This document shows, piece by piece, positions 43,358 through 55,191 of a stretch of 64,000 bases of DNA. Below the pieces are notes generated by a model. That model was given only the letters and a program-made list of their open reading frames with translations. It did no database searches and had not been told where the DNA came from. This DNA comes from Stenogyne calaminthoides (Eukaryota; Streptophyta; Magnoliopsida; Lamiales; Lamiaceae), in contig JBBCBC010000002.1 in assembly GCA_037126765.1 (NCBI GenBank), positions 17,267,853 through 17,331,852 on the forward strand, written 5' to 3'. Position numbers and translations under genes: made by a program. The stretch's first letter is position 1; each line of letters starts with the position of its first letter.

Positions 43358-46300
43358 ATGACTTTCTCCATTTATGATAAACTCGCTATTTCCAACAAGC
43401 CATCGTACGAGTACGTTGTGTCGCTCGAGAGCTCGTCAAATGCAACCCATGAAGAAGAGGCGTTGCACATGATACGGGTCGCGAAGCTTACAAACCTGGT
43501 TGCGAATCAACCAGAGGCGGAATATTCAAAGGAGATAATTGTATTTATCTCAAATTTGAAAATAGATGAGGGGGACTATATAGAGTCACAAATTACAGTT
43601 TCTCACTTGGAGCATAGCTCAAAATACGTCGATTTTGTGAGGGAGTTGTACATAATTCCTAAGAATCTAAATGATGTATATGAGTTGAGTAATAGAGGAG
43701 AAGACCCTACGATGTATATGTTGGGTAGGGAACAGGAATATCTTGATAGGATAACAGAGCATCCTGTTAAGTTTGAGGCTACTTTAAATAAAAGGCATTT
43801 GAAGCCGAAATATAGAGTTTTGCTGGATATTGTAAGTAAATGTATTATGAGTCAATGCGTCAGTTTTGAGCAAATCAGCACGCCGAAGCTTAGATTGATG
43901 GCGGCTATTGAAGACTCACCCACCACTGATTTTAACTGGTTGCGATATCTAATCAGAGTAGTGAGTGACCAAGCAAAACAAGTCAAGAAGAGGATGGTTC
44001 GGTTGTAGTCAAAGGAAAAATCCTTCATGCAACCAAGATAACATTTATCTTGGAGATGTGCAGGGAGGAAGAAGATATTTTTGCCAACTCCTCACCCTTT
44101 CCAAAGTCTAAAATCCTTTTCAAGCCAACTTCAACAAGGAAGACTTTGAAGGGAAAGAAAGAGAAGAAAGTGGAGACTGCTGCAGAAGGAGCTGCTGAGC
44201 AAGCCCATCAAGCCAGGGGGAAGGCTTTGATAGAGGTGAGGAGAGAGAAGGGAGAAGCCCTGAAGAAGAAAGCTCTAGCTCCTAAGCGCAGAAGAGTTCT
44301 AATTTCCACTGAGGAGGAGGTGAGTGAACCTGAGGAAGTCCAACCTGAGGGCTAGCAAAGTCAGAAATCGCCATTGCAGGTACTAGCTCAGGTTGTGACT
44401 ACTGTAGAAGAGCAAACTGAAGAACAGGTGTTCTCTGAGGTTCTTGAAACATCTCTGAGCTCAGATAAATTTTCTCAGGAGATATTCAAGGGAGCTCAGG
44501 TTTCTACTGAGGAAATGCCTGCTCAGACCTCAGAACAAGCTGAGCCTCAGGAGCTGCTGAATCTTGACATGCTCCTGAGTGAACCTTTCTTTGATCCCTC
44601 AGCACCTAAAGCAATTCCTACTGAACCTGAAAGCCCGAAGCTGAAGAAGGGCGAAGCAGAAAAGACTGAGTGGAGCAGCAAGGGGGAACAGTTCATTTTG
44701 GACAGGTACCCTGAGCTGAGCTCATATCCTGACCTTCAGGATCTGTTCTTTAGACTGAGGACCACAGTCTACATTCTGAACCAGACTCTGCCAGAGATGC
44801 TCAACATTGCCTCATTCAGAGGAGAGGACTGGTGGAATGAAGAGACTGCATTGCTGACTCAGTTCTCAGGGTTCAGGAAGACCAAGCTCCGGATGAAAGT
44901 TTCAGATTTTGATGAGTTGGTCAGGAAGAAGGTTGCTGAAAGGAAGGAAGCAGGTGTTGGTGCCCCGAGCTCAAAGGATCAAGAAGGGGACCAACAAGGA
45001 AATGCTGAGAAGAAATCTCAATTGGAGAAGGATACTGATGCTGGACAGCCTGATATCTCACATCCTCAGACTGAAGTTAGTACTCTTCAGGTAACTTTTG
45101 GCACTACTAAACATTATGCCAAGGCTACTGAAGTTTCTATCTTTAATTCTGTTATGTCTGATATGCAGACTGAGGCTCAGGTGGAGACTGAAGCCCAGGT
45201 GGAGACTGAGGCTCAGGTGGAGCAACCAGCTCAGGAGAAACAACAAGTCATATATGCTCCATAGATTGACTTCAGTCCCATAATGGACAAGCTGGACAAG
45301 GTTGTGCCAATTGTAGAGAAAGTTACCCAGATTGAAGAGACATTGGCCAACCAATCCCAGAGGCTAGAGAACCTGAGTTCTACTTCGGACTTGATGTAGC
45401 TTCAGACATCTCTGAATGACAACATGACTGCCATAGAAGGGAAGGTAGATGGAGTCAAAGTTGAACTAAGTGCAGAGATGAAGCAAATGTATCAGGAGAG
45501 GACTTCATTTCTTGAAGCCAAGCTGGTGGAGAAGAATGATCAACTGATCAAGAGTGCTGTTGAGGAAATGGGCTCCATGCTCATGACCAAGATGACAGAC
45601 ATGCTAAAAGATGTCTTCTCTAACCAGTTTGCACCTTTGTCTGAAGAGTTCTCAATGGCCAAAAACCACTTGATGACGCTGGAAGAGGAGCAAGACCAGT
45701 TGGCTGGAGAAGTGTGGAGTATCAGCAAGGAGCAATATCACATGGATACGGCACTGTCTCAACTTCTTCCAAGGTATGGTGCCAAGAAGGGGGAAAGGCC
45801 TGGAGCCGAGCTGAAGAAGTTATTGGCACACACCTTGAAGAGAAAGGCAAACAAGGAAGCTGAAAAGAAAAATCTTGCAGATGCCTTAAAAGAAGTAGAA
45901 GCCACTGAAAAGCTCAAGTTCAAGCAAGTGGAAGAGCCAATCTACACTCATTTTTCTGAGCAAACTATGCAGGAAGTTATTTCTGAAAAACTGAGTGGTA
46001 GAAGAAAGGTGGAAACAAGCCAAGCCGGTGCAGAACAACCAATCAAGAGAAAGGTTGTGGCATTTGTTGAACCTGAGAAGAAAAGAGCTAAGGCTTCTAA
46101 AGCTACTCAAAGAAAATTGATCATGGATTTTGAAGAGTCTGAAGAAGAAGCTGAGAAGGAAGTCTTCAACACAAGGAAAGCTCTGAAATCACTTAAGGTG
46201 GAACAACAGAAGAAAATTGTTGCTTCTGTATCAGGAGTTTCTTTAATAAGGAAGAAGAAAGAAGAAGAGCAGAAACGCAGAAGTGGTTTCAAGAAGTTCC

Positions 46301-46757
46301 TGAGCAAGAGGAGGGGTACTGCTAAAACTCAGAAGTGGCCGCACATTGATAAATGGATGCCTATCCAATTCAATGATGCCTGGGAAGAAATTAAGAGAAC
46401 CTTCTGGTTCTATTATGAAGTTCTGAGGGAATGGAGGGGGACAAGCTCAGATCCGAATGAAGCCTTCATTGATTATCTATTAACGTTCTATCCAAGTATC
46501 TGCATAGCTGGATTAATCTTGCAGATGAAGGTAATACTCACATTGTTGCCCCTGGTCCATACACATACCCTGCTCCTAGACTAGAGAATGGCTTGGTGAA
46601 TGAGACAGCCATATCTCAAGAAATCGCTCAGTATGCTATCCAATTAGGACTGACAGGAAACAACCCAGATATCATCAAAGAAAGAGTTGCATTGAAGAAG
46701 AGATATTATGGGATGTTCAACCTGGAGGTGCCTGAGGATGAGGTTGAAGAAGATTGA
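43358..46757 (+). pseudogene. ORF3 of element E (function unknown)
   Basis: It starts MTFSIYDKLAISNKPSYEYV, and an in-frame ATG lies 54 bases upstream. The layout is as in G: N-terminal domain (STPKLRLMAAIEDSP, here TDFNWLRYLIRVVSDQ), Lys-rich linker, DRYPELSSYPDLQDLF domain, repeated ETEAQVETEAQVE (near 45170-45230), coiled-coil region, and KWMPIQFNDAWEEIKRTFW domain. Lesions are a one-base deletion near 43990, TAG at 44353, TAG at 45262, TAG at 45397 and a one-base deletion near 46494. The 386-codon stretch 45424-46584 is open. The sequence is the most divergent of the four ORF3 copies. Confidence 0.85.
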
Positions 46758-46903
46758 AGAGCTGAAGCTGAAGATAGAAGGAAACTGAAGACTAAAGACT
46801 GAAGACTCTTTGTACTTCTTTTGTTTTTGTTTTTGTTTCTGATAAGTTCATTGTACTCTGTAACTTCTATTCCTACAATCAATGAAACTTTATCTTTATG
46901 CTC

Positions 46904-46926
46904 AAAGATAATATCTCATTATCTTT
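46904..46926 (+). other. Conserved 3' hairpin of element E
   Basis: AAAGATAAT, five-base loop, ATTATCTTT, as in A and G. Confidence 0.55.
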
Positions 46927-47067
46927 TTACATGTCTTTTATATTTGATATGCCTTATGTTTTGTGATGAATTTGTTGGGAGATTTGTCATTCTTGAATTG
47001 TAATAGGAAAAACTGAAACCTGAGTATAGGTTAAGTGTTTTTGTAACAAGATGGTTTTGGCATCATC

Positions 47068-47081
47068 AAAAAGGGGGAAAT
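47068..47081 (+). other. Polypurine tract of element E
   Basis: AAAAAGGGGGAAAT directly before the 3' LTR. Confidence 0.88.
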
Positions 47082-48095
47082 TGTTGGGAGATGAATTTAA
47101 TAAAGAAGATTTTGATTAGATCCCCAAACCCCTGAGTATGACATGTTCAAGATAATCTTGATAGATGAGTCAGGATTCAGTTTGAGAGTGTTCAGGATGT
47201 TATCTGCACCATGTATAGTCAGCAAATATAGATCAGGTTAGATTTTGAAGATTCTGAAGACTCAGTAAGTTTCTGAAGTTTCAGTATGAAACTGAAGAAA
47301 CTGAAGTTTCAGTATGAAACTGAGAAACTGATGTTTCAGTATGAAACTGAGAAACTGAAGACTCAGTATGAGACTGAGAAACTGAAGACTCAGTATGAAA
47401 CTGAGAAACTGAAGACTCAGTATGAAGACTCAGTATATCAATCAGTATATCTCTGAAGACTTAGAAGACACTGAAGACTCAGAAGACACTGAAGACTCAG
47501 AAGACACTAAAGACTCAGAAGACTCAGAAGAAACTGAAGACTCAGAAGACTCTGAAGACTGAAGACTGAAGATACTGAAGACAAAGAAGATACTGAAGAC
47601 ACAGTAGTTACTGAAGACTCGGTAATCTACTGAATGCTCAGTATAACCTGAATGTTCCGAGGCACTGAATAATATCTATTTGAAGGATACAAAACTGAGA
47701 AAAATGCTAATACAAAGAAAAATAGATATTTCCCAAGACATTCACATGCAGACAAAAGGAATTAAAACTAAGTGTTGTTAAGGTTATATCACTCAGAGAT
47801 ATTTACCAAAAAGAGCCGTTATGTTTGTCTACATTTACTGAAGACAAGAGTCAATCACAGGAAGACAGCACTGTACTTTGCTGACATTAAAAGCGACAGG
47901 TCACTGAAGCATGTCAGTAGTACTATGTTCTAGACTGCAAAAAGTGGTGAGTGGCTGCATGAAAAGCATATTGCCTAAAACATGCAAGGGAGTATTCAAA
48001 CCCTAAAAATAGCCGTTCATCACACACCATAAGAGGGAATTCATGAAGCTATCTCTTCCAACGGATAGTTTTTCAAGAGTGACCTTGGTGATTGC

Positions 48096-48104
48096 CTATA
48101 AATA
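48096..48104 (+). promoter_or_regulatory. TATA box of the element E 3' LTR
   Basis: CTATAAATA followed by CTAGTGACC. Confidence 0.6.
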
Positions 48105-49119
48105 CTAGTGACCCTCTACATTGAAGGTTATGGGAAATTTGTAAGCAACTCAAGAGCTCAAACTTATTATTGCAAGTTGAAGCACTCGAAAACCCAAGAA
48201 TTTCCCAAGTGCTTTACATTGAAGAGAGCTCATTCACTAAGCCTAGTTTGATAAGATATATCCAAAGCTTAGTAGAGATAACCTAGCCTTTGCATTGTAC
48301 TTATTGTAAACGATATCTCATCCTAGTTGGAAACCAACCAAGAAACCCCAAACCCTTTGTAAGGTAGTTTGAGTGTGATTGTTGGTGAGTTGGAGTTGTA
48401 AAGAGTTAGTAAACTACATTGAGGTAGTCAGAAAACTCTAGAGAAGAAGTGAGTAAACTATCTTGGATAGTCAGAAAGCTTGTGTGTGTTTTGAGTAAGT
48501 GAACTACATTGAGGTAGTCAGAAAGCTCAAAATAGAAAGGTTAGTAAACTACATTGAGGTAGTCAGAAAACCTTAGGAAGTGGTTAAGGAATTTCTCTGA
48601 AGTTCAGAGAGAGTGGACGTAGGAGCTTGAGTCTCTTAACCACTATAACTTCTTTGTGTTATTTTGCTTTACATCTTTGCATTGATTATCATTTGCATAT
48701 CTTTAAGCGAAAAGCATATTTTCACTGATATTCAGTTGGAATCAATCCTCGAACTTGCATCTAACTGATCCACAGCTTTAATCCTTTGTTTACCGTTAAA
48801 AGGAAGGTTTTCAGCAAAGCTAAAAACGAGTATAAACTTAAGGCCAACCATTCCGACACTTGAGTAGCTAGAACAGATATAGTTACCAAACTGAACTAAC
48901 TCTCTTCGAGGGTTCAGTAAGATAGTTATCTGATCCAAGGAGCTCAGGATCTCTGAAAAACTCAGGCTCAGTTGGGATTATCTGAGGCTTCTAAAAGTAG
49001 CTCAGGATCACTGTCTCAGGTAGACTTTGACTCAGGGTGATATGTGCTTCTCAGGGCCAAATCGTCAGGACAACCTGACCCATCTGACCTCAGTGAAGAA
49101 AATTTTTAAAAATCACTAA

Positions 49120-49148
49120 ACACGTGTATTCCCCCCCCATACACGTGT
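49120..49148 (+). repeat. LTR-end hairpin of element E 3' LTR
   Basis: ACACGTGTAT and ATACACGTGT arms around a C-run. Confidence 0.68.
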
Positions 49149-49174
49149 GAGACTCGTTAGCACCGAGACCAACA

Positions 49175-49805
49175 TTTTTTATTAAACTTATCTCTTGGTT
49201 GAAAATTACCATTAGGCTTTCTGAATTTTCCTTTTAAAAAATGTTTGAATTGCTTAGTAATAAGAGTAAATTGTTCAGAAACATTTTCATCACATAAATT
49301 AGAATCATCATCAGATTCAACTTCAGTAACATATGGATGTTAATAAACATTAGATGAAGTTTCACCTCTAAAAGCTAGTATTTTCTTGTCTTTTTCTTTC
49401 TCCTGTTTATTATCAACTAACTGAATTGAGCTAATCTCATAAATTTTCAAAATACTGATCAACTCATTTTTACCTAATAAATCAGTGTCCTTTGCCTCTT
49501 CTATTGCATATATTTTAGCATCAAATCATTTAGGAACAGTTCTAAGTATCTTATGAACTAACCGAGTGTTGAAAATTGGATCACCAATTGAGTATGACTG
49601 ATTAGCAATATCACTTATCATTTCATTGCATAATGAAATGGTTTCATCATCTTTCATTATCAAGTTTTCAAACTTGGTTCCCAACATTCGAAGTTTAGTC
49701 TTCCGAACACTTTTTGATCATTCACAATGTTCATGCAATCTTTTCCATGCATCCTTAGAATAAATACAGTTAGAGATTAGTTTAAACATAGAAATATCAG
49801 TAGCA
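49175..49805 (-). pseudogene. Middle part of gag of element D
   Basis: The minus strand gives ATDISMFKLISNCIYSKDAWKRLHEHCE, then MLGTKFENLIMKDDETISLCNEMISDIANQS and VHKILRTVPK, the capsid-like region of copia gag. A Lys-rich stretch follows and leads into the part beyond element E. Stops occur after HCE and after VPK. It is flanked by E on one side and by solo LTR I on the other. Confidence 0.85.
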
Positions 49806-49810
49806 GTAAA

Positions 49811-50655
49811 TGTTGATATTGCCACCGATGTTACAACATTGGTTACAACATCAGCATTCGACCTTTCTTCCTAACACCTAACATTTTTGTGTTCAATGTT
49901 GTATTTGATGTTGTTGACTACAGGTTGACGATCTAGGTTGTCCTGCAAGATTCCAGAAGGTTTCACAAGCTTCGAGAATCAAGTAGAAGAGAGTAGATCA
50001 TGCGGCTGTTTTCAGAACTTGAAGAATCCACTAAGTGGCGGTTACACAAGATCATGAGTTAGTGGATGGAAGAGTTTCTAGATCCTTCAAGGAGGCTTTA
50101 GTAAAGCATACATGACATCTATAAATAGAAGACACTCAAATGCTTATCAATTGTTGTGTATTGTTTAGTCGAAGCAACAACCAAGTATCAACTGTTGAGT
50201 ATTTAGTGCATCCAGAATGATATGATCGTATGATCGTTGTAGTAGAGTGTTTAGCTACAACAAGTAATTGCAGGGTTTACAATACTTCGAATAGTGTTGG
50301 ATTTATTGTATGTGGAATGTTAGTCTCATGAAGATAGTTTCATACACATAGAATAGTCACCTTTAGTCGTGTAGGAATACACTTAACATTTAGATCATTT
50401 GTTTGATCTTGTTTCAAGAGGATTCGATCTGTGAACCTCTTTGTACTCATTATTTGATAAATAGTGTTTTGGCCATACGACATCACATTCTATTTGATAT
50501 AGATTGTGCAAAGTCTTATTAAACAATTCGTGTTTTCTGTTTCTGAGTCTTCCGTTGTTACTATCTTTGTTTTACTATTGTTACTTTGAGTGTTACATCA
50601 TTCAGTGTAACATCAGTTTATTTTACTTAACACAACCCCGTTTCACACACTTTCA
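49811..50655 (+). mobile_element. Solo LTR I inserted in D gag
   Basis: It starts TGTTGATATTGCC, ends CACACACTTTCA, is 845 bp, and carries a TATA box at 50119-50127 and no coding sequence. GTAAA stands on both sides (49806-49810 and 50656-50660). Taking it out together with one GTAAA joins the two D gag pieces in one reading frame (…NAIF/TATDI…), which supports both ends to the base. Confidence 0.88.
50119..50127 (+). promoter_or_regulatory. TATA box of solo LTR I
   Basis: CTATAAATA followed by GAAGACACTC. Confidence 0.6.
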
Positions 50656-50885
50656 GTAAAAATTGCATTAAGGGTGTTAGAATTGTAATTGGTCGATGTG
50701 CATTCATCATTTGACCAATCAATCTCCTTTTTGACTTGAGATTCACCATTTCTATCAGCAATTGTCTTCGGTGGATTCCAACCAGTTAAAACACTACGTC
50801 ATGCTCTCTCATCTATAGACTTAATGTACATGCACATTTTGGGTTTCCAATCTATTTTCAATCTCATGTAGACATAGTACATCGG
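50656..50885 (-). pseudogene. N-terminal part of gag of element D
   Basis: WKPKMCMYIKSIDERA-stop-RSVLTGWNPPKT then KKEIDWSNDECTS are the usual first blocks of a SIRE-type gag, with a stop where Trp is expected. Upstream of about 50885 the similarity stops. Neither a start codon nor an LTR for D is visible, so the 5' end of D is truncated. Confidence 0.78.
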
Positions 50886-51751
50886 GTTAAATGTTAGTGG
50901 TATTTAAAATGAATAAGAGGGAGTATAAATTTATAAATTATGGAGTATGTATTTATTTAATTAAATTAATGTATATGTTTTGAGGATGAAGTATTTATAA
51001 TATAGAAACCATGTAAATATGGGGTGATTCATAATTAATAGATAAAAGATAAATAGAAAGCAAATATCAAAATTAAATAATGAATAACTGAATTAAAAAA
51101 TTAATAATAATGCTATAAATAATTTCTCACAAAAATTTAAAAATTTATAATAAAATCACCATACAGTAATTCATTTTAAGTAGATTGGAGATATGAATCA
51201 AAATTCGGTGGAATTTTGTTGGTCGGTGAAATTGTAATCCCTAGATTCTGTGCGACTGATTTCCATTCAAAATTGTAACTTTTTTCGTGGAATTGTAATA
51301 CCTGCATTTATCTGATTTTGTGATAAATTCGAACTGTTTCTGTAGTTTGCCTAATTAACCCTAGATTTCTAGTTTCTACTTTAATATCGAATATCGGAAT
51401 TTGAATTTTAATTTTGAGTGTTACGTACCAAGTTAGATATATTTTGTTGTTGTTGAGTTCGTGAAGAACTTGAAAATCGGCTAGAAATTCGATTGATCAT
51501 TAAGTATGGTGGATTTTTTGGCTAGTGACTAGGTGTGAATGTGTATTAATTGAAGAACTCGGCCACTTTTCTTTTATCGATGTTTGCAGGAGAGCCACAA
51601 GTTTGATAAACTAGACTTGTTGAATGTTTAGACATTGAATTCCAAGTTAATCCGCTTGACAATATCTGTGTATTTATACCTCTTACTTATTTCCTGCATG
51701 TATTAAAAGTTAGACAACTTCTTGTGGAAGATGGTTTTTGGGTTGTGAGAC
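50886..51751. other. AT-rich, possibly host-derived DNA
   Basis: 50886-51180 is very AT-rich, with a GAGGGAGTATAAATTTATAAATTATGGAGTA stretch like a MITE end. 51180-51751 has a more balanced, gene-like texture (CCCTAGATTC, TTGTTGTTGAG, and TTTGCAGGAGAGCC as a possible splice acceptor near 51590) but no long open frame. It could be a leader or intron of a host gene, and I have no proof. Confidence 0.35.
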
Positions 51752-52586
51752 TGTTGGAAGATGAATTTAATAAAGAAGTTTTGATTAGATCCCAAAACCC
51801 CTTAGTATGACATGTTCAGGATAATCTTGATAGACTGAGTCAGGTTTCAGTATAGATTGTTCAGGAAGTTATCTGCACCATGTATAGTCAGCAGATATAG
51901 ATCATGTTAGATTTTGAAGATACTGAAGAACTGAAGACTCAGGAGATACTGAGTAATTGAAGAATCAGTAGAACTGAAGACTCAGAAGAGATAGAAGAAC
52001 TGAAAGACTCAGTAAGTTCCTGAAGATATTGAAGGACTCAGATAAACCAGAATGATTCAGAAGAAACTGAATAAATGTTCAGAAGATACTAAGTTACTGA
52101 AGACTCAGTAAGTTACTGAAGATTCAGAAAGACCTGAATGTTTAGAGGCACTGAAGAAATATCTATCTGAATTCATACAAAACTGAGGAAAAGATAAAAG
52201 TTCAGAAAAGTAGATATTACCCAAAACATTCAAGTGCAGACAAAAGGAACTAAGTCTAGGTGTTGTTTAAGGATGTCTCATACCGAGAGATTGACCTAAA
52301 AGAGTCGTTTTATTTGTTTATATTCACTGAAGAAAAGAACCAATCAGAGAAAGACAACACTGTACTATACTGACACTAAAAGCGACAGGACCCTGAATTA
52401 TGTCAGTAGTACTAAGTTCCAGACTGCAAAAATTGGTGATTGGCTACATGGCTGCATATTTCCTAAAACATGCAAGGGAGTGTTCAAACCCTAAATATAG
52501 TCGTTCATCAAACACCAGAAGAGGAAACCCTTGATACTATCTCCTCCAACGGATAGTTTTTCAAGAGTAACCTTGGTGAAGGTTGC

Positions 52587-52595
52587 CTATAAATA
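52587..52595 (+). promoter_or_regulatory. TATA box of the element F 5' LTR
   Basis: CTATAAATA followed by CCAGTGACC. Confidence 0.65.
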
Positions 52596-52793
52596 CCAGT
52601 GACCTTCTACATTGAGAGGTTACGGGAAATTTCAACCAACTCAAGAGCTCATTCGTATTATTGCAAATTGAAGCACTCGAAAACCCTAGAATTTTCCAAG
52701 TGTTTCACATTGGAGAGAGTTCATTCACTAAGCCTAGATTGATAAGAAATATCCATCTGACCTTAGTGAAAGAAAAGTTTTAAAAATAACTGA

Positions 52794-52823
52794 ACACGTG
52801 TATTCCCCCTCCCATACACGTGT
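52794..52823 (+). repeat. LTR-end hairpin of element F 5' LTR
   Basis: ACACGTGTAT, loop TCCCCCTCCC, ATACACGTGT. Confidence 0.68.
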
Positions 52824-52851
52824 GAGACTCGTTAGCACCGGGACCAACAAG

Positions 52852-52863
52852 TGGTATCAGAGC
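52852..52863 (+). other. tRNA-Met primer-binding site of element F
   Basis: TGGTATCAGAGC, the perfect plant copia primer site, 2 bp after the LTR. Confidence 0.9.
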
Positions 52864-52973
52864 AGTAGTTCATTTTGACCACTTGCTTTGGTAGCCATAG
52901 TCTTAATTGCTGAAAGACTTTGGTGGTCTACTGAATAGTTCTATTTGTTGATATCTTACAAGGCTCAGTCATC

Positions 52974-55190
52974 ATGCCTTCTAAGAAACTTCCTATGTTC
53001 TCTGTTGAGAGCTACGATCTATGTAGATTGAGAATGCATGCTCATCTGTATTCAAAACATGAAAGAATGTGGAGAGTGGTTTCTGAAGGACCATTTAAAT
53101 TTACTGTTGCGAAACCCAAAATCACTGATACTGAGAGGAATGATCCCAGAGATGAATTTCCAAAGCCTGATGAACAACTAACTTTGTATAGCACCATTGA
53201 TGATGGTGTTATGGGGATGATCTCTCATTGTGAAACTGCAAAGGAAATATGGGACACACTTGCTGTTATGTGTCAAGGCACATATCATATTAAGGAAAAC
53301 AAACTTTTTGTTGCTATTGGAAAGTTTGATAGCTTTGAAATGGAAGATGGTGAATCCATTGACAAACTTGAAGTCAGATTCACTAGCATTATGAATGATC
53401 TGAATGCTCTTGGGAAAAGATACCCACAGAGAGAAGTAGTAATCGAAAAATTCTTAGAGGATTATCTAAGAAATGGGATATACATGCTGTGGTGATTGAA
53501 AACACCAAAAATATTGATTTCATGCCATACCAACAAGTTTTCTTTGAACTGAAAGCTTATGAGTTTGTGATTGACAAGAAAACTAAGAAATCTGACAGCA
53601 AAGATGATTCTTCATCTAGCAAGAATGTGGCTTTCAAAGCCAAAGACAAATCCTGTAAGTCTAGAGAGTTTGAGAACTAACTTGCCAAAAATCAGGATGA
53701 GCAGGAGGATAAGCTAGTACTGATGGCAAGGAGGTTTGAAAGACTCAATAGCAGATATGGGAAATATAAGAAATATTACAGGAATCACATGTACAAGAGA
53801 AACTCAGAAGCTGAGGACAGATACACTGAGAAAAGGAAGGACCACAAAGCTGAAAGATCCTCATCAAAAAAGAAGGACTCCAAGACCAAGGAGGAAAGTG
53901 ATCAGGATGATGATGCCAACAGATGCTATAACTGTCAAAAGAAAGGTCACTTCCAATATGACTGTCCTGAGCGGAGTGCTAAAGAAAGAAAGGAAAGACA
54001 AGCCAAGAGAGATAAGAAGATCTCCAGCAAAAAGGCTATGATTGCTGAGGAAGGAGAACAATCTGAAGAAGGATCCAGTTCCTCAGATGAGATATTCTCA
54101 GATAGTCACAGTGATGATGTCTGCCTTGTTGCTATGGGGATATGGGATACACTTGCTGAGATTGCTGAGGAAAAAAAGGATTCTGAAGAAAGTACCAGTT
54201 CCTCAAATGAGATGTTCTCAGAAAGTGACAGTGATGATATATGTCTCATGGCTATAGGGGAGGTAAATTCTTCTATCTCTGTTGTTGCTCCTACACAAGC
54301 ACATGAGTTCTCAAGTTCAACTGTAAACAGTAATTTTGACCTGATGGATTCTTTTGAGAATCTTATGAAGGACTATTACGTGTTACAAGAATCGCTCCTT
54401 TCAAACTCAAGAGCGAATAAGAACCGATCTTGAGAATCAAGTGGAAAGACTCTAAAAATGCAGAGATCACTTCTCAACTGATGGGAACTACTGATGAACT
54501 GGATGTTCTTAAAGTACAACTCTCAGAAAAGGAGAAGGTGATAGAAATCCTGAAAGGAAAATTAGAGAAATATACTGAAGAGATTCAGCTTATCAGAACT
54601 GAGTTCAATGACCTCTTTGAGAAGCATGAGACTCTAAAGAAATGTGAGGATAGTGCGCAGAGAAAGTTAGCTCTATTGAATTACAGATCTAAAGTGATAG
54701 ATGAAATTGAGTTATCAAAGACAAGAACTATAAAAATTTGGATTGGGATATAATCCAGGGGGAACCTCACAAGGTCTTCTGAATGTTGCTTCTAGTAGCA
54801 CCAAGACTATCTTTGTTAAACCAGTGGCAACTAATCTTCTTCAAGAATGTTTCGTAGTTTTAGACAAGGGTAAAGGACCTATGGTTTTAAAAATCAACAC
54901 TCGAAGAGGAAATTTTCGTGCCAAGATCGCAAAGCCTCAAAGCTAAGAATACCAACCTGAAAAGATCTGCACTGAATCATCAGAGGAATTTTCAGAAGAG
55001 AAACACTCAGCAGAGATATTCTCAACTAAAAAGACCGAGTCCTCAGATTACTGAAAGACATCAATTTCAGTACAGGCAACCTAAACCCCACTTGCCTAAG
55101 GGTAAAGATTTCCTGAACCCAAGTCAGCAGAGATAGAGACCAGCTTGACCAAAGCCAAAGCACTTGAACAAAAGGCCTGAACCCAAGAAG
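52974..55190 (+). pseudogene. gag of element F, with a duplicated chimeric segment
   Basis: It starts MPSKKLPMFSVESYDL. The capsid-like domain (KEIWDTLAVMCQGTYHIKEN, MEDGESIDKLEVRFTSIMND) is present except for a small deletion after DEQLT. A frameshift near 53488 and a stop at 53680 follow. The CCHC knuckle CYNCQKKGHFQYDC is intact (53924-53965), then a Ser/acidic stretch SSSSDEIFSDSHSDD. At 54137 IWDTLAEIAEEKKDSEES begins a second Ser/acidic stretch identical in plan to element E. The coiled-coil part (54430-54753) and the basic tail (54743-55136) are in other frames. The last bases before the pol join are in the RPEPKK region. Confidence 0.82.
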
Positions 55191-55191
55191 A

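Larger units (their letters stand above)
38488..49174 (+). mobile_element. Element E: SIRE-like retrotransposon with most of pol deleted
   Basis: It is 10,687 bp with 2.08- and 2.09-kb LTRs, an intact-looking primer site and purine tract, a gag frame, about 270 bp of pol remains, and a third ORF. Left flank ATTTT (38483-38487) and right flank (A)TTTTT (49174-49179) fit a target duplication with one ambiguous base. It splits the gag of element D. LTRs and ORF3 differ visibly from A, F and G, which makes E a separate subfamily. Confidence 0.92.
47082..49174 (+). repeat. 3' LTR of element E
   Basis: TGTTGGGAGATG ... CACCGAGACCAACA, 2,093 bp. U3 has a run of ACTGAAGACTCAG and GAAACTGAGAAACTGAAG units in 47270-47640. 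The TATA box is at 48096-48104, the four-fold 55-60 bp repeat at 48405-48575 and the hairpin at 49120-49148. The order and length match the 5' LTR. Confidence 0.92.
51752..52849 (+). repeat. 5' LTR of element F, with an 0.8-kb internal deletion
   Basis: TGTTGGAAGATG ... ACCGGGACCAACA, only 1,098 bp against 1,883 bp for the 3' LTR. The sequence is collinear up to GAAATATCCA and resumes at TCTGACCT, with CCA at both edges of the missing part. The lost part corresponds to about 62972-63776 in the 3' LTR. TATA is at 52587-52595 and the hairpin at 52794-52823. Confidence 0.9.
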
